The position numbers and the translations under genes are program-made. Below, in pieces: positions 8,859 through 16,067 of a stretch of DNA of 64,000 bases. The notes beneath the pieces were generated by a model that saw nothing but the letters and a program-made list of their open reading frames with translations, made no database searches and was not told the origin of the DNA. The DNA comes from Parapedobacter defluvii. Lineage in GTDB: Bacteria > Bacteroidota > Bacteroidia > Sphingobacteriales > Sphingobacteriaceae. The stretch covers positions 1 through 64,000 of the forward strand of contig NZ_BMIK01000004.1 in NCBI RefSeq assembly GCF_014642075.1. The letters run 5' to 3'. Within the stretch, counting starts at the first letter, position 1; each line of letters starts with the position of its first letter.

Positions 8859-9890
8859 ATGAGGTTTCTCTGGCTTGTTTTCATCAATGCATGTGCCGTT
8901 GGAATTTCCATCGCTTGCGTGAATTTTTATTTCCAGCATAGCTGGCTTCACTTGCTCATTACGTTCGCCATATCTTTTGCCATCAGCTTCTTTGCATTCT
9001 ATTATTTATTCCAGCGGTACATATATAATAAGATAAAGCTGATCTATAAACTGATCCATAATCTCAAGTTGGGAAAGGATCTGAAAGAAGCGCTTGGTGA
9101 AAAAATGAGCGATGACCCCATCAACGATATGGAACAGCAGGTGAGGGACTGGGCAAAGGAAAAAAAGCGGGAGATAGATGCATTAAAGGAACAGGAAAAA
9201 TTCCGAAGGGAGTTCCTTGCCAATATTTCGCACGAATTTAAAACACCGTTGTTCGCCATTCAGGGGTATATCGATGCATTGCAGGATGGCATGATGCAGG
9301 AAGATCCGGAAACGGCCACGCAGTTTTTGACCAAAGCGTCCCAAAACCTGGATAGGTTGACATTCTTAATCAAAGATTTGGATGAAATATCCAAACTGGA
9401 AAGCGGGCAGATACCCATCAATTATCAAAAGTTTGATTTGGTGAACCTCATAAAAGAGGTGCTGGAGTCTATGGAAGATAAAGCAAAAACACATGATATT
9501 TCCTTGGTCTTCAAGGAAAAATATCATTCTTCCATGCAGGTCCGGGCCGATCGTGAAAAAATCAGGCAAGTATTGGTCAATCTGATAAGCAATTCAATAA
9601 AATACGGGAAATCCCAGGGTCACACCTATATACGGATTTACGAATTATTTGAAGCAGTGTTGGTAGAGGTAACCGACGACGGCATTGGAATTGAGGAAAA
9701 GAATCTCCCAAGAGTTTTCGAACGGTTTTACCGGACCGATAAAAGCCGCTCCCGCAAAATTGGCGGTTCGGGTCTGGGGCTTTCCATTGTAAAACATATC
9801 ATCGAAGCCCACCAACAGACCATCAATGTGCGAAGCACAGAAGGGATGGGCACAACCTTCGCATTCACCCTCGAAAAAATAAAGCCTTAA
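8859..9890 (+). CDS. Sensor histidine kinase, PhoR-like, without adjacent regulator
   Basis: Membrane sensor kinase of 343 residues. Two N-terminal membrane helices (about 4-23 and 30-52) are separated by only a few residues, so there is almost no periplasmic sensor domain. A linker follows, then HisKA with phospho-acceptor H125 in ISHEFKTPL, and a HATPase_c domain with an N-box (NLISNSIKYG), DDGIGIE and GGSGLGLSIV. The architecture resembles PhoR-type kinases. No response regulator gene is adjacent; the next genes are for phosphate uptake, behind Pho-box-like repeats, so a role in phosphate sensing is a reasonable inference. Confidence 0.85.
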   Translation: MRFLWLVFINACAVGISIACVNFYFQHSWLHLLITFAISFAISFFAFYYLFQRYIYNKIKLIYKLIHNLKLGKDLKEALGEKMSDDPINDMEQQVRDWAKEKKREIDALKEQEKFRREFLANISHEFKTPLFAIQGYIDALQDGMMQEDPETATQFLTKASQNLDRLTFLIKDLDEISKLESGQIPINYQKFDLVNLIKEVLESMEDKAKTHDISLVFKEKYHSSMQVRADREKIRQVLVNLISNSIKYGKSQGHTYIRIYELFEAVLVEVTDDGIGIEEKNLPRVFERFYRTDKSRSRKIGGSGLGLSIVKHIIEAHQQTINVRSTEGMGTTFAFTLEKIKP

Positions 9891-9908
9891 CACGAAACAA
9901 TCTGTTAC

Positions 9909-9942
9909 TTAACATTAAGTTAACATTAACATTATATTTTTG
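9909..9942 (+). promoter_or_regulatory. Pho-box-like direct repeats and -7 element
   Basis: TTAACA occurs at 9909-9914 and 9920-9925, exactly 11 bp apart, with a further TTAACA at 9926-9931. TATTTTTG follows at 9935-9942, a good Bacteroidota -7 element. Repeats of TT(A/T/C)ACA with about 5-bp spacers are the known PhoP box of Bacillus, and an 11-bp repeat unit next to the core promoter is also the geometry of the E. coli Pho box. The downstream genes encode a PhoU-like protein and a phosphate transporter. Confidence 0.6.
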
Positions 9943-9959
9943 CGGAAATATTTTGTTCT

Positions 9960-10607
9960 ATGTCACTCAATAGTATATTCCAGTATTTTGTTCCGAAAGA
10001 CAAAAAGTTCTTTCCCCTGTTTGAGCAAGCCAGTAGTAACCTGATTGACATGGCGAAACTTTTGAAGGAATTGGTAAACCTCCCCGATTCCGGCAAACGG
10101 AAAGAACTTTGCCGGAAGATTGAAGACCTGGAACACCGCGGTGATGATATCTCTCACCAAATCCATTTGGAGTTGGGTAAAAATTTCATCACACCGTTTG
10201 ACCGCGAAGATATCCATACATTGACCAGTTCGCTGGATGACGTGGCAGATTTTATACACGGGGCCTCCAATCGCATCGACTTGTATAAATTAGAAAAAAT
10301 TACCGATCCGATTATTGAGATGGCCGATCTGATTCTGGAAGCTACTGAAGATGTAGCCAAAGCCGTTCATGAATTGCGCAATCTGAAAAATATCCGGAAT
10401 ATAACCGATTCATGCGTACGCATTAATAGCATCGAAAATAAGGCAGACTATATTTTCGATAAAGCGGTGGGCGAACTGTTTGAATTCGAAAAAGATGCAA
10501 TCGCGCTGATAAAATACAAAGAGGTGTTATCTGCCATGGAGACCGCTACTGATAAGTGTGAGGATGTAGCCAACGTATTGGAGAGCATCTTAGTGAAAAA
10601 CGCCTAA
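9960..10607 (+). CDS. DUF47 family PhoU-like phosphate transport regulator
   Basis: A 215-residue, mostly helical cytoplasmic protein of the DUF47 (PhoU_div) family, which partners Pit transporters. Typical features are the helical N-terminus with FVPKDKKFFPLFEQAS and the acidic EDLEHRGDDISHQ and DREDIHTLTSSLDDVADF segments, which in PhoU proteins bind metal clusters. It lies 22 bases upstream of the transporter gene, so the pair forms an operon. It probably adjusts Pit activity, as inferred for other DUF47-Pit pairs. Confidence 0.9.
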   Translation: MSLNSIFQYFVPKDKKFFPLFEQASSNLIDMAKLLKELVNLPDSGKRKELCRKIEDLEHRGDDISHQIHLELGKNFITPFDREDIHTLTSSLDDVADFIHGASNRIDLYKLEKITDPIIEMADLILEATEDVAKAVHELRNLKNIRNITDSCVRINSIENKADYIFDKAVGELFEFEKDAIALIKYKEVLSAMETATDKCEDVANVLESILVKNA

Positions 10608-10629
10608 TTAAACCATCCAAAAGCGTATT

Positions 10630-11640
10630 ATGGTCACGACACTATTGGTCATTGTTATCATCCTTGCCGTTGCTTTTGATTACATCAACGGATTTCATGA
10701 CGCCGCGAATTCGATCGCTACCATTGTGTCAACCAAAGTGTTGTCACCCTTCCAAGCAGTTTTATGGGCCGCTGCTTTTAATTTTGCAGCCTACTTCTAT
10801 TTCACCGACCACAAGGTGGCTAATACGATTGCCAAAACCGTGCTCGAACAATACATCACGCTTGAAGTAATTTTTGCAGGGTTGATGGCCGCTATCGGAT
10901 GGAATCTCTTCACTTGGTATTATGGTGTGCCTTCCAGCTCTTCCCATACTTTAATAGGTGGATTTGCCGGAGCGGGAATGTCCCATGCATTTATTCTGGG
11001 TGACAATGTCCTCGGAGCCATCAACCTGAAAGCCACCTTGCAGATCATCTCCTTTATTGCGCTGGCTCCGTTGATCGGGATGTTCATTGCTGTAGTTGTG
11101 ACTTTGTTGATTATCAATATATCGAAGCGTGCTAAACCGTCGGTTGCCGAGTGGTGGTTCCGGAAACTCCAATTGGTCTCCTCGGCGGCACTGAGTTTCG
11201 CACACGGCGGAAATGATGCCCAAAAGGTAATGGGGATTATCTTCGTGGCAATGGTGGCGGGAGGATATCTGCAATCCGATGCCCCGATGCCGGAATGGAT
11301 ACCCCTCACTTGCTACTCGGCCATCGCATTGGGAACCATGAGCGGCGGATGGAAAATTGTAAAGACGATGGGTACCAAGATTACCAAAGTAAATGCGTTG
11401 GAAGGTGTGGGTGCAGAAACCGCTGCTGCGGTAACATTGGGAATTACCGAACACTTCGGCATTCCGGTGTCTACCACACATACCATAACCGGTTCGATTA
11501 TCGGTGTGGGCGTGGTGAAACGTGTTTCTGCTGTGCGATGGGGCGTAACCATCAGCCTCTTGTGGGCTTGGGTACTTACAATTCCGGTATCAGCAATCCT
11601 CGCAGGCATTACGTATACCATTATCCACTATCTATTTTGA
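10630..11640 (+). CDS. Inorganic phosphate transporter, Pit family
   Basis: A 336-residue inner-membrane permease with about ten hydrophobic helices. The duplicated signature of the Pit/PHO4 family is clear: FDYINGFHDAANSIAT near the N-terminus and FAHGGNDAQKVMG in the second half, plus VPSSSSHTLIGG and VPVSTTHTITGS. It moves phosphate (as metal-phosphate with protons) into the cell. It follows the DUF47 gene and shares its Pho-box-like promoter. Confidence 0.93.
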   Translation: MVTTLLVIVIILAVAFDYINGFHDAANSIATIVSTKVLSPFQAVLWAAAFNFAAYFYFTDHKVANTIAKTVLEQYITLEVIFAGLMAAIGWNLFTWYYGVPSSSSHTLIGGFAGAGMSHAFILGDNVLGAINLKATLQIISFIALAPLIGMFIAVVVTLLIINISKRAKPSVAEWWFRKLQLVSSAALSFAHGGNDAQKVMGIIFVAMVAGGYLQSDAPMPEWIPLTCYSAIALGTMSGGWKIVKTMGTKITKVNALEGVGAETAAAVTLGITEHFGIPVSTTHTITGSIIGVGVVKRVSAVRWGVTISLLWAWVLTIPVSAILAGITYTIIHYLF

Positions 11641-12042
11641 TCAGGCAACAAATTCTTTTTGATTTTTTTGGGAAACGATACGATTAATCCGTAGATTTAC
11701 GTCGTTTTTGCCGAACTGCCTATAAAAGTAGACATGTTAAATGGCGATATATCAAATGGTTGCCATGTGTAATTAGTTTCTTGAAGGTATTCTAGGTCTT
11801 TGTTGACAGGGAATTGTTATATTCCATTACAGATTTAGAGACTTTTGTAACTGATTGTTAAACAGCCGAATGAGTTCTTTATAATTAGTTTTTGGGATGA
11901 TTAGTTTGGGGATTTTTTTAGAAAATCACGGAAAAGAAAAAAACTGGAATAGTATTTGCAAATATTGCGTGAATCAAACTATTGGTTATTTTTGCGAAAA
12001 ATTAGACAATTAAAAATTTTTAACCTTAAAAAAAACAAGAGT
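11641..12042 (+). other. 402-bp intergenic region upstream of the OmpA-family gene
   Basis: AT-rich and without a supported gene. The right end holds the OmpA promoter. I see no strong terminator for the phosphate transporter gene; only T-rich stretches near 11650-11670. Confidence 0.5.
11964..11994 (+). promoter_or_regulatory. Promoter of the OmpA-family gene
   Basis: TATTTTTG at 11987-11994 fits the Bacteroidota -7 consensus; ATTG at 11964-11967 sits 19 bases upstream as a partial -33 element. The leader of about 40 bases is A-rich (runs of A before the ATG) and has no Shine-Dalgarno sequence, as is usual for strongly expressed genes of this phylum. Confidence 0.6.
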
Positions 12043-13419
12043 ATGAATTATTCTACAATCAAAACGGCAGTTGCTTGCTCGCTGGTTGCGGCCTTAGGGT
12101 TGACCGAAACAGTGCAGGCACAGGAGCCGACTGTATTTGGCGGAAGACGCCAGTACAGGACATGGTCAATTGGGGTCAACGGTGGTTTTACAACACCATC
12201 TGTGATCATCGGTGGATCGAATGCTTTAAACTACAAAGTAGGTTTTGGTGAATACAAATTGCGCGAGTACTACGGTATTACGGTTCGTAAGCAATTGTCT
12301 AGCTGGTTTGGCTTAGAAGCTGCCGGTAACCGCGGTAGAATTTTTGCCTTCAATCAACAACCCAATCCCGCTGGAACAGTTAACCCCTGGAATGGTGCTA
12401 GTTTCGAATCCGCTGAGACTTCAGTTCAATATGCTGCAAGCTTGAATGGTGTATTCCAATTAGCTACGATCGATTTCCTGCGTCGTGAAAATGCAGTTAA
12501 TTTTTACGCTAGCGTAGGTTACGGTGTTATGGCGTTCAACCCTGTACAGTATTCTGACAAAGAAGGAAACACTGTTTCGTTTGACAACAAAGGAAACTGG
12601 GGTGAAGAATATCCGGGCGAGCGTAATTTGACCACTGACCGCGACTTCAAACGTGAAACGTACATCCCGGTTGGTGTTGGCGTGAAGTTCAAACTGTCTG
12701 ACCGTGTAGCATTGAACTTGGGTTATACCATGAACTTTGTTGACGATAAAGCACTGTTTGGTCCGGTAGCAAATCGTTCTGCTAATGACAAATTCTCTTA
12801 CACCTATGCTGGTTTAGAGTTCTCTTTGGGTTCTTCTTCAAAACCGGATTTGACTTGGCATAACCCTGTATCAACGTTGTATGATGAGTTGAAAGATCCT
12901 TCATTGCGCAACGAACTTGAAGCATTGAAACAACGCGTATCTACGTTGGAAGGTCTTGTTGACGAGTTGAGCCGTGACGAAGATGGTGACGGTGTATCTG
13001 ATAAATTTGACAAATGCCCAGGCACGCCTGCAGGTACTCAGGTTGATGGTGCTGGATGCCCCATTAAATTCCCTGAGCCTAAGGTTCAAGAGTCAGCTAC
13101 TTATCCAAACATCCAGTTTGAATTTGACAGCTCTGTATTGAAGACCGAGTCTTACTCAATTCTTGACCGGTTGTCTTCAGATCTTCGTGAAAGCGGTGCT
13201 TCCGTTACCTTAGATGGCCACGCATCTGCTGAAGGTTCAGAAGCTTATAACTTGAACTTGTCAAGAGACCGTGCAAACTCTGTAAAACAATACTTGGTTA
13301 ATTCAGGCGTAGACGCTGCTAAAATCAACGTTCAAGCGTTTGGCGAATCTGCTCCGATTGCTTCCAATGCAACCGAAGAAGGTCGCGTACTTAACCGTCG
13401 TGTTGAAATCAAAAGATAA
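12043..13419 (+). CDS. OmpA-family outer membrane protein with TSP3 repeat
   Basis: A 458-residue outer-membrane protein: signal peptide (ending VQA-Q), an eight-strand-type beta-barrel (about residues 35-270), a thrombospondin type 3 calcium-binding segment (DEDGDGVSDKFDKCPGTP), and a C-terminal OmpA peptidoglycan-binding domain (about 345-458) with IQFEFDSSVL, LDGHASAEGSEAYNLNLS and NRRVEIKR. It anchors the outer membrane to the cell wall. The start ATG at 12043 is preceded by a strong promoter, and the gene ends in a strong terminator, so it is a monocistronic, probably abundant protein. Codon choice looks more uniform than in its neighbours, as expected for high expression. Confidence 0.93.
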   Translation: MNYSTIKTAVACSLVAALGLTETVQAQEPTVFGGRRQYRTWSIGVNGGFTTPSVIIGGSNALNYKVGFGEYKLREYYGITVRKQLSSWFGLEAAGNRGRIFAFNQQPNPAGTVNPWNGASFESAETSVQYAASLNGVFQLATIDFLRRENAVNFYASVGYGVMAFNPVQYSDKEGNTVSFDNKGNWGEEYPGERNLTTDRDFKRETYIPVGVGVKFKLSDRVALNLGYTMNFVDDKALFGPVANRSANDKFSYTYAGLEFSLGSSSKPDLTWHNPVSTLYDELKDPSLRNELEALKQRVSTLEGLVDELSRDEDGDGVSDKFDKCPGTPAGTQVDGAGCPIKFPEPKVQESATYPNIQFEFDSSVLKTESYSILDRLSSDLRESGASVTLDGHASAEGSEAYNLNLSRDRANSVKQYLVNSGVDAAKINVQAFGESAPIASNATEEGRVLNRRVEIKR

Positions 13420-13441
13420 GTAATCTCTTAGATTACGATGC

Positions 13442-13478
13442 AAACGGCTGCCTGTAACAGGCAGCCGTTTTGTGTTTT
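13442..13478 (+). terminator. Terminator of the OmpA-family gene
   Basis: 13-bp perfect stem (AAACGGCTGCCTG / CAGGCAGCCGTTT) with a TAA loop, followed by TGTGTTTT. Confidence 0.9.
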
Positions 13479-13548
13479 AAGGCCCCTGCATAAAACTTTT
13501 TCCGAGTGTCCTTGTTTAGTATTCAGTGTTAGATTTAAATGTTATAGA

Positions 13549-13734
13549 ATGAGTAATCTAAAATTAAAAGGAACTTGGAACAAGTTAAAAGGAAAAGTTA
13601 AACAGCAGTATGCTGAATTGACGGACGACGATTTATTGTACGAAGAAGGGAAAGAAGACGAGCTGATTGGCCGTATTCAGCAGAAAACGGGCAAGGCCCG
13701 GGATGAAGTGGTAGAATGGTTGAATAGTTTGTAA
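13549..13734 (+). CDS. CsbD family stress protein
   Basis: A 61-residue hydrophilic protein. It matches the CsbD family: [21 protein letters not shown], then [20 protein letters not shown] and [13 protein letters not shown]. In Bacillus the founding member belongs to the general stress (sigma B) regulon; the molecular function is unknown. Start chosen at ATG 13549, because the longer frame runs into the preceding terminator. It is flanked by terminators on both sides, so it is its own transcription unit. Confidence 0.9.
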   Translation: MSNLKLKGTWNKLKGKVKQQYAELTDDDLLYEEGKEDELIGRIQQKTGKARDEVVEWLNSL

Positions 13735-13759
13735 ATTAACCTCCATTAGAATGAAGAGG

Positions 13760-13797
13760 AAGCGTTACGGAAGTTGTCCGTAACGCTTTTCTTTTTA
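13760..13797 (+). terminator. Terminator after csbD-like gene
   Basis: 12-bp perfect stem AAGCGTTACGGA / TCCGTAACGCTT, 5-base loop, followed by TTCTTTTT. Confidence 0.9.
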
Positions 13798-13807
13798 ACT
13801 TCGTCCC

Positions 13808-14584
13808 ATGTCAAAAAAACAACCGTCTATATTAGTCGTTAATGACGATGGCATTACCGCACCCGGCATCAAGGTATTGATTGAAGAAATGCAGCAGTTA
13901 GGCCATGTCACCGTTGTGGCTCCGGAGGGGCCGCAATCCGGTACCGGACATGCGATTACCATCGGGAAACCCCTACGCATCGATCGCATTTACATTTACC
14001 CGGATATCGAAATGTATAAATGTTCAGGCACACCGGTCGATTGCGTGAAGCTTGCCGTAAACAAGGTGTTCAAGGGAAGAAAGCCGGATATCTGTGTATC
14101 GGGCATCAACCACGGCCTGAATAGCTCCATCAATGTACTGTATTCCGGCACCATGTCTGCCGCGGTAGAAGGAGCAATTGAAGAAATTCCCTCCATCGGT
14201 TTTTCGTATGACGACCTGGAATACGATGCAGATTTCTCGAAGTGCCGGGCGTATGTCAGAAGTATTACAGAGCAGGTATTGGCAAATGGATTGGCAAAAG
14301 GAACGCTACTGAATGTAAATTTTCCGAAAACCGATCAGATCAAAGGAATCAAGATCTGCCGACAGGCCGATGCAAAATGGGCAGAGGAATTTGATGAGCG
14401 GAAAGATCCGAATAACCGCAGCTATTATTGGCTTACGGGTGTATTTCAATTACGCGATCGGGGAGAGGACACCGATGTATGGGCCTTGCAAAATGGCTAC
14501 GTTTCAGTCGTACCCGTTCAATTCGATATGACTGCACATCACGCAATACCCGAACTGAATTCCTGGGAATTCGTAACGCAATAG
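13808..14584 (+). CDS. surE: 5'/3'-nucleotidase SurE
   Basis: Metal-dependent nucleoside monophosphatase of 258 residues. The N-terminal VNDDGITAPGI supplies the metal-binding aspartates D13-D14; SGTGHAIT, GTPVDCVKLAV and SGINHGLN complete the active site. Length and motifs are typical for the family. A small membrane protein gene follows 3 bases after the stop. Confidence 0.95.
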   Translation: MSKKQPSILVVNDDGITAPGIKVLIEEMQQLGHVTVVAPEGPQSGTGHAITIGKPLRIDRIYIYPDIEMYKCSGTPVDCVKLAVNKVFKGRKPDICVSGINHGLNSSINVLYSGTMSAAVEGAIEEIPSIGFSYDDLEYDADFSKCRAYVRSITEQVLANGLAKGTLLNVNFPKTDQIKGIKICRQADAKWAEEFDERKDPNNRSYYWLTGVFQLRDRGEDTDVWALQNGYVSVVPVQFDMTAHHAIPELNSWEFVTQ

Positions 14585-14587
14585 CGA

Positions 14588-14851
14588 ATGTGGCTAAATT
14601 CTTTTCTTTCGGGACTGGGTATCGGGATGTTGGCTCCCACAATTGCTCATATAGTAACGAAATTTACTTCTCTACCTATGCTCCTCGGATTCAAATCGCT
14701 GGGTTTATATGTCATCGCAGCGTTAATTAACCTATTGGTTGTCCGTTATCTCTACCGGAAAGGGTTTGAGCAGAGGGCACGTGGCGTGATTTTAATTACC
14801 TTTGTGCTGGCGATGTTGTTGATTTTTACCCAAAAGCTGCCGTTGAATTGA
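14588..14851 (+). CDS. Small hypothetical membrane protein
   Basis: An 87-residue protein with three predicted membrane helices (about 5-25, 32-52 and 63-82) separated by short polar loops (RYLYRKGFEQRARG between the last two). I do not recognise the family. It starts right after surE and is probably translated from the same mRNA; no function can be assigned. Confidence 0.65.
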   Translation: MWLNSFLSGLGIGMLAPTIAHIVTKFTSLPMLLGFKSLGLYVIAALINLLVVRYLYRKGFEQRARGVILITFVLAMLLIFTQKLPLN

Positions 14852-14921
14852 TATGAACCGTCCACGTTTAAAATTTCATTTTTATCACACAAGGAAATGT
14901 AAATTTTAAAATAGGATAAGC

Positions 14922-15007
14922 TCCATCTGACCGATGGAATAAAATTATTTACAGATGAAACCTGCCATGTCAGCGCCTATACACAAAAGGCGATGAAAAT
15001 ACAGGTT
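14922..15007 (+). ncRNA. Candidate structured leader upstream of mqnD
   Basis: Two hairpins in the 188-bp gap. The first is TCCATC / GATGGA (14922-14938, 5-base loop). The second is larger: outer stem AACCTG (14959-14964) with CAGGTT (15002-15007), an internal loop of nine bases on each side, and inner stem CGCCT (14974-14978) with AGGCG (14988-14992) closing a 9-base loop. The mqnD start follows at 15040. I do not recognise a known riboswitch class; covariation would be needed to support it. Confidence 0.3.
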
Positions 15008-15039
15008 CCATTAGGCTATTAAAGAATAATTATTTTCTA

Positions 15040-15903
15040 ATGAAATTAAGTCTCGGCTTTTCTCCCTGCCCAAATGATACGTTCATCTTCGATGCACTGA
15101 TCCACCATAAAATCGATACCGAGGGGCTGGACTTTGAAGTGCACTATGACGATGTAGAAACGTTAAACCACAAAGCCTTCAACGGCGAATTGGATATCAC
15201 GAAACTTAGTTATCATGCATATGCTTATGCCGTTGAAAAATATGTACTGCTGAATTCGGGAAGTGCGCTCGGCTTTGGTGTCGGGCCTTTGTTGATCTGC
15301 AAACGGCATGAGTTGATAGAAGGGTTGTCGGAGAACAGTGATCGGGTATCGGCGGCCGGTGACGAGTGGTTGGTGGGCATCCCCGGACGCTATACGACCG
15401 CAAATTTCCTGCTGGGGTTAGCATTCCCTACATTGACAAATAAACAGGAAATGGTGTTTTCAGCTATCGAGCAGGCACTCCTTGACGAGCGTATCGATCT
15501 TGGACTCATTATCCATGAAAACCGCTTTACCTACCAAGAGAAAGGCCTGTATAAAATTAGGGATCTCGGCGATTATTGGGAGCGCACCACGGGGGCACCT
15601 ATCCCGCTGGGTGGGATCGTGGCGAAGCGGCAACTGCCGGAAGAAATACAACACCGAATTGATCGCGTGATCCGCAGAAGCGTAGAATACGCGTTCGCCA
15701 ACCCAAAATCCGGCCTTGATTTTATACGTTCACATGCGCAGGAAATGAGTGAAGAAGTGATGTACAAACACATTGAACTATATGTCAACCGGTTTTCCGT
15801 GTCGTTGGGAGACGAAGGCAAAACGGCAATCCGGACACTTTTTAACAAAGCATGGGAATTGGAACTGATCCCCCAAACAACCCATGATTTATTTCTATCT
15901 TAG
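15040..15903 (+). CDS. mqnD: 1,4-dihydroxy-6-naphthoate synthase (futalosine menaquinone pathway)
   Basis: A 287-residue protein of the MqnA/MqnD fold, which converts cyclic de-hypoxanthine futalosine to 1,4-dihydroxy-6-naphthoate. The N-terminus LSLGFSPCPNDTFIFDALIH and the segments YDDVETLN, ITKLSYHAYAYA and GSALGFGVGPLLI are those of MqnD rather than MqnA. It implies that this organism makes menaquinone by the futalosine route. A possible structured leader lies upstream. Confidence 0.92.
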   Translation: MKLSLGFSPCPNDTFIFDALIHHKIDTEGLDFEVHYDDVETLNHKAFNGELDITKLSYHAYAYAVEKYVLLNSGSALGFGVGPLLICKRHELIEGLSENSDRVSAAGDEWLVGIPGRYTTANFLLGLAFPTLTNKQEMVFSAIEQALLDERIDLGLIIHENRFTYQEKGLYKIRDLGDYWERTTGAPIPLGGIVAKRQLPEEIQHRIDRVIRRSVEYAFANPKSGLDFIRSHAQEMSEEVMYKHIELYVNRFSVSLGDEGKTAIRTLFNKAWELELIPQTTHDLFLS

Positions 15904-15980
15904 GCGCTTGTTCTGACTGCCTACCGTCAGCTGACAGCCACTGTCTCAAGTCTGATGTCCCAAATCTCAAATCTAATAAC

Positions 15981-15988
15981 TAACTTTG
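15981..15988 (+). promoter_or_regulatory. -7 element of a possible secA promoter
   Basis: TAACTTTG fits TAnnTTTG and would give a leader of about 75 bases, including a small GCCA-TAA-TGGC hairpin shortly after the start site. Confidence 0.45.
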
Positions 15989-16067
15989 CCAATTATGCCA
16001 TAATGGCGGTAATGGTCTTTTGGTGCTATTATTGAGCATATGGCATGTCATTTAGAGAAAACAACTG

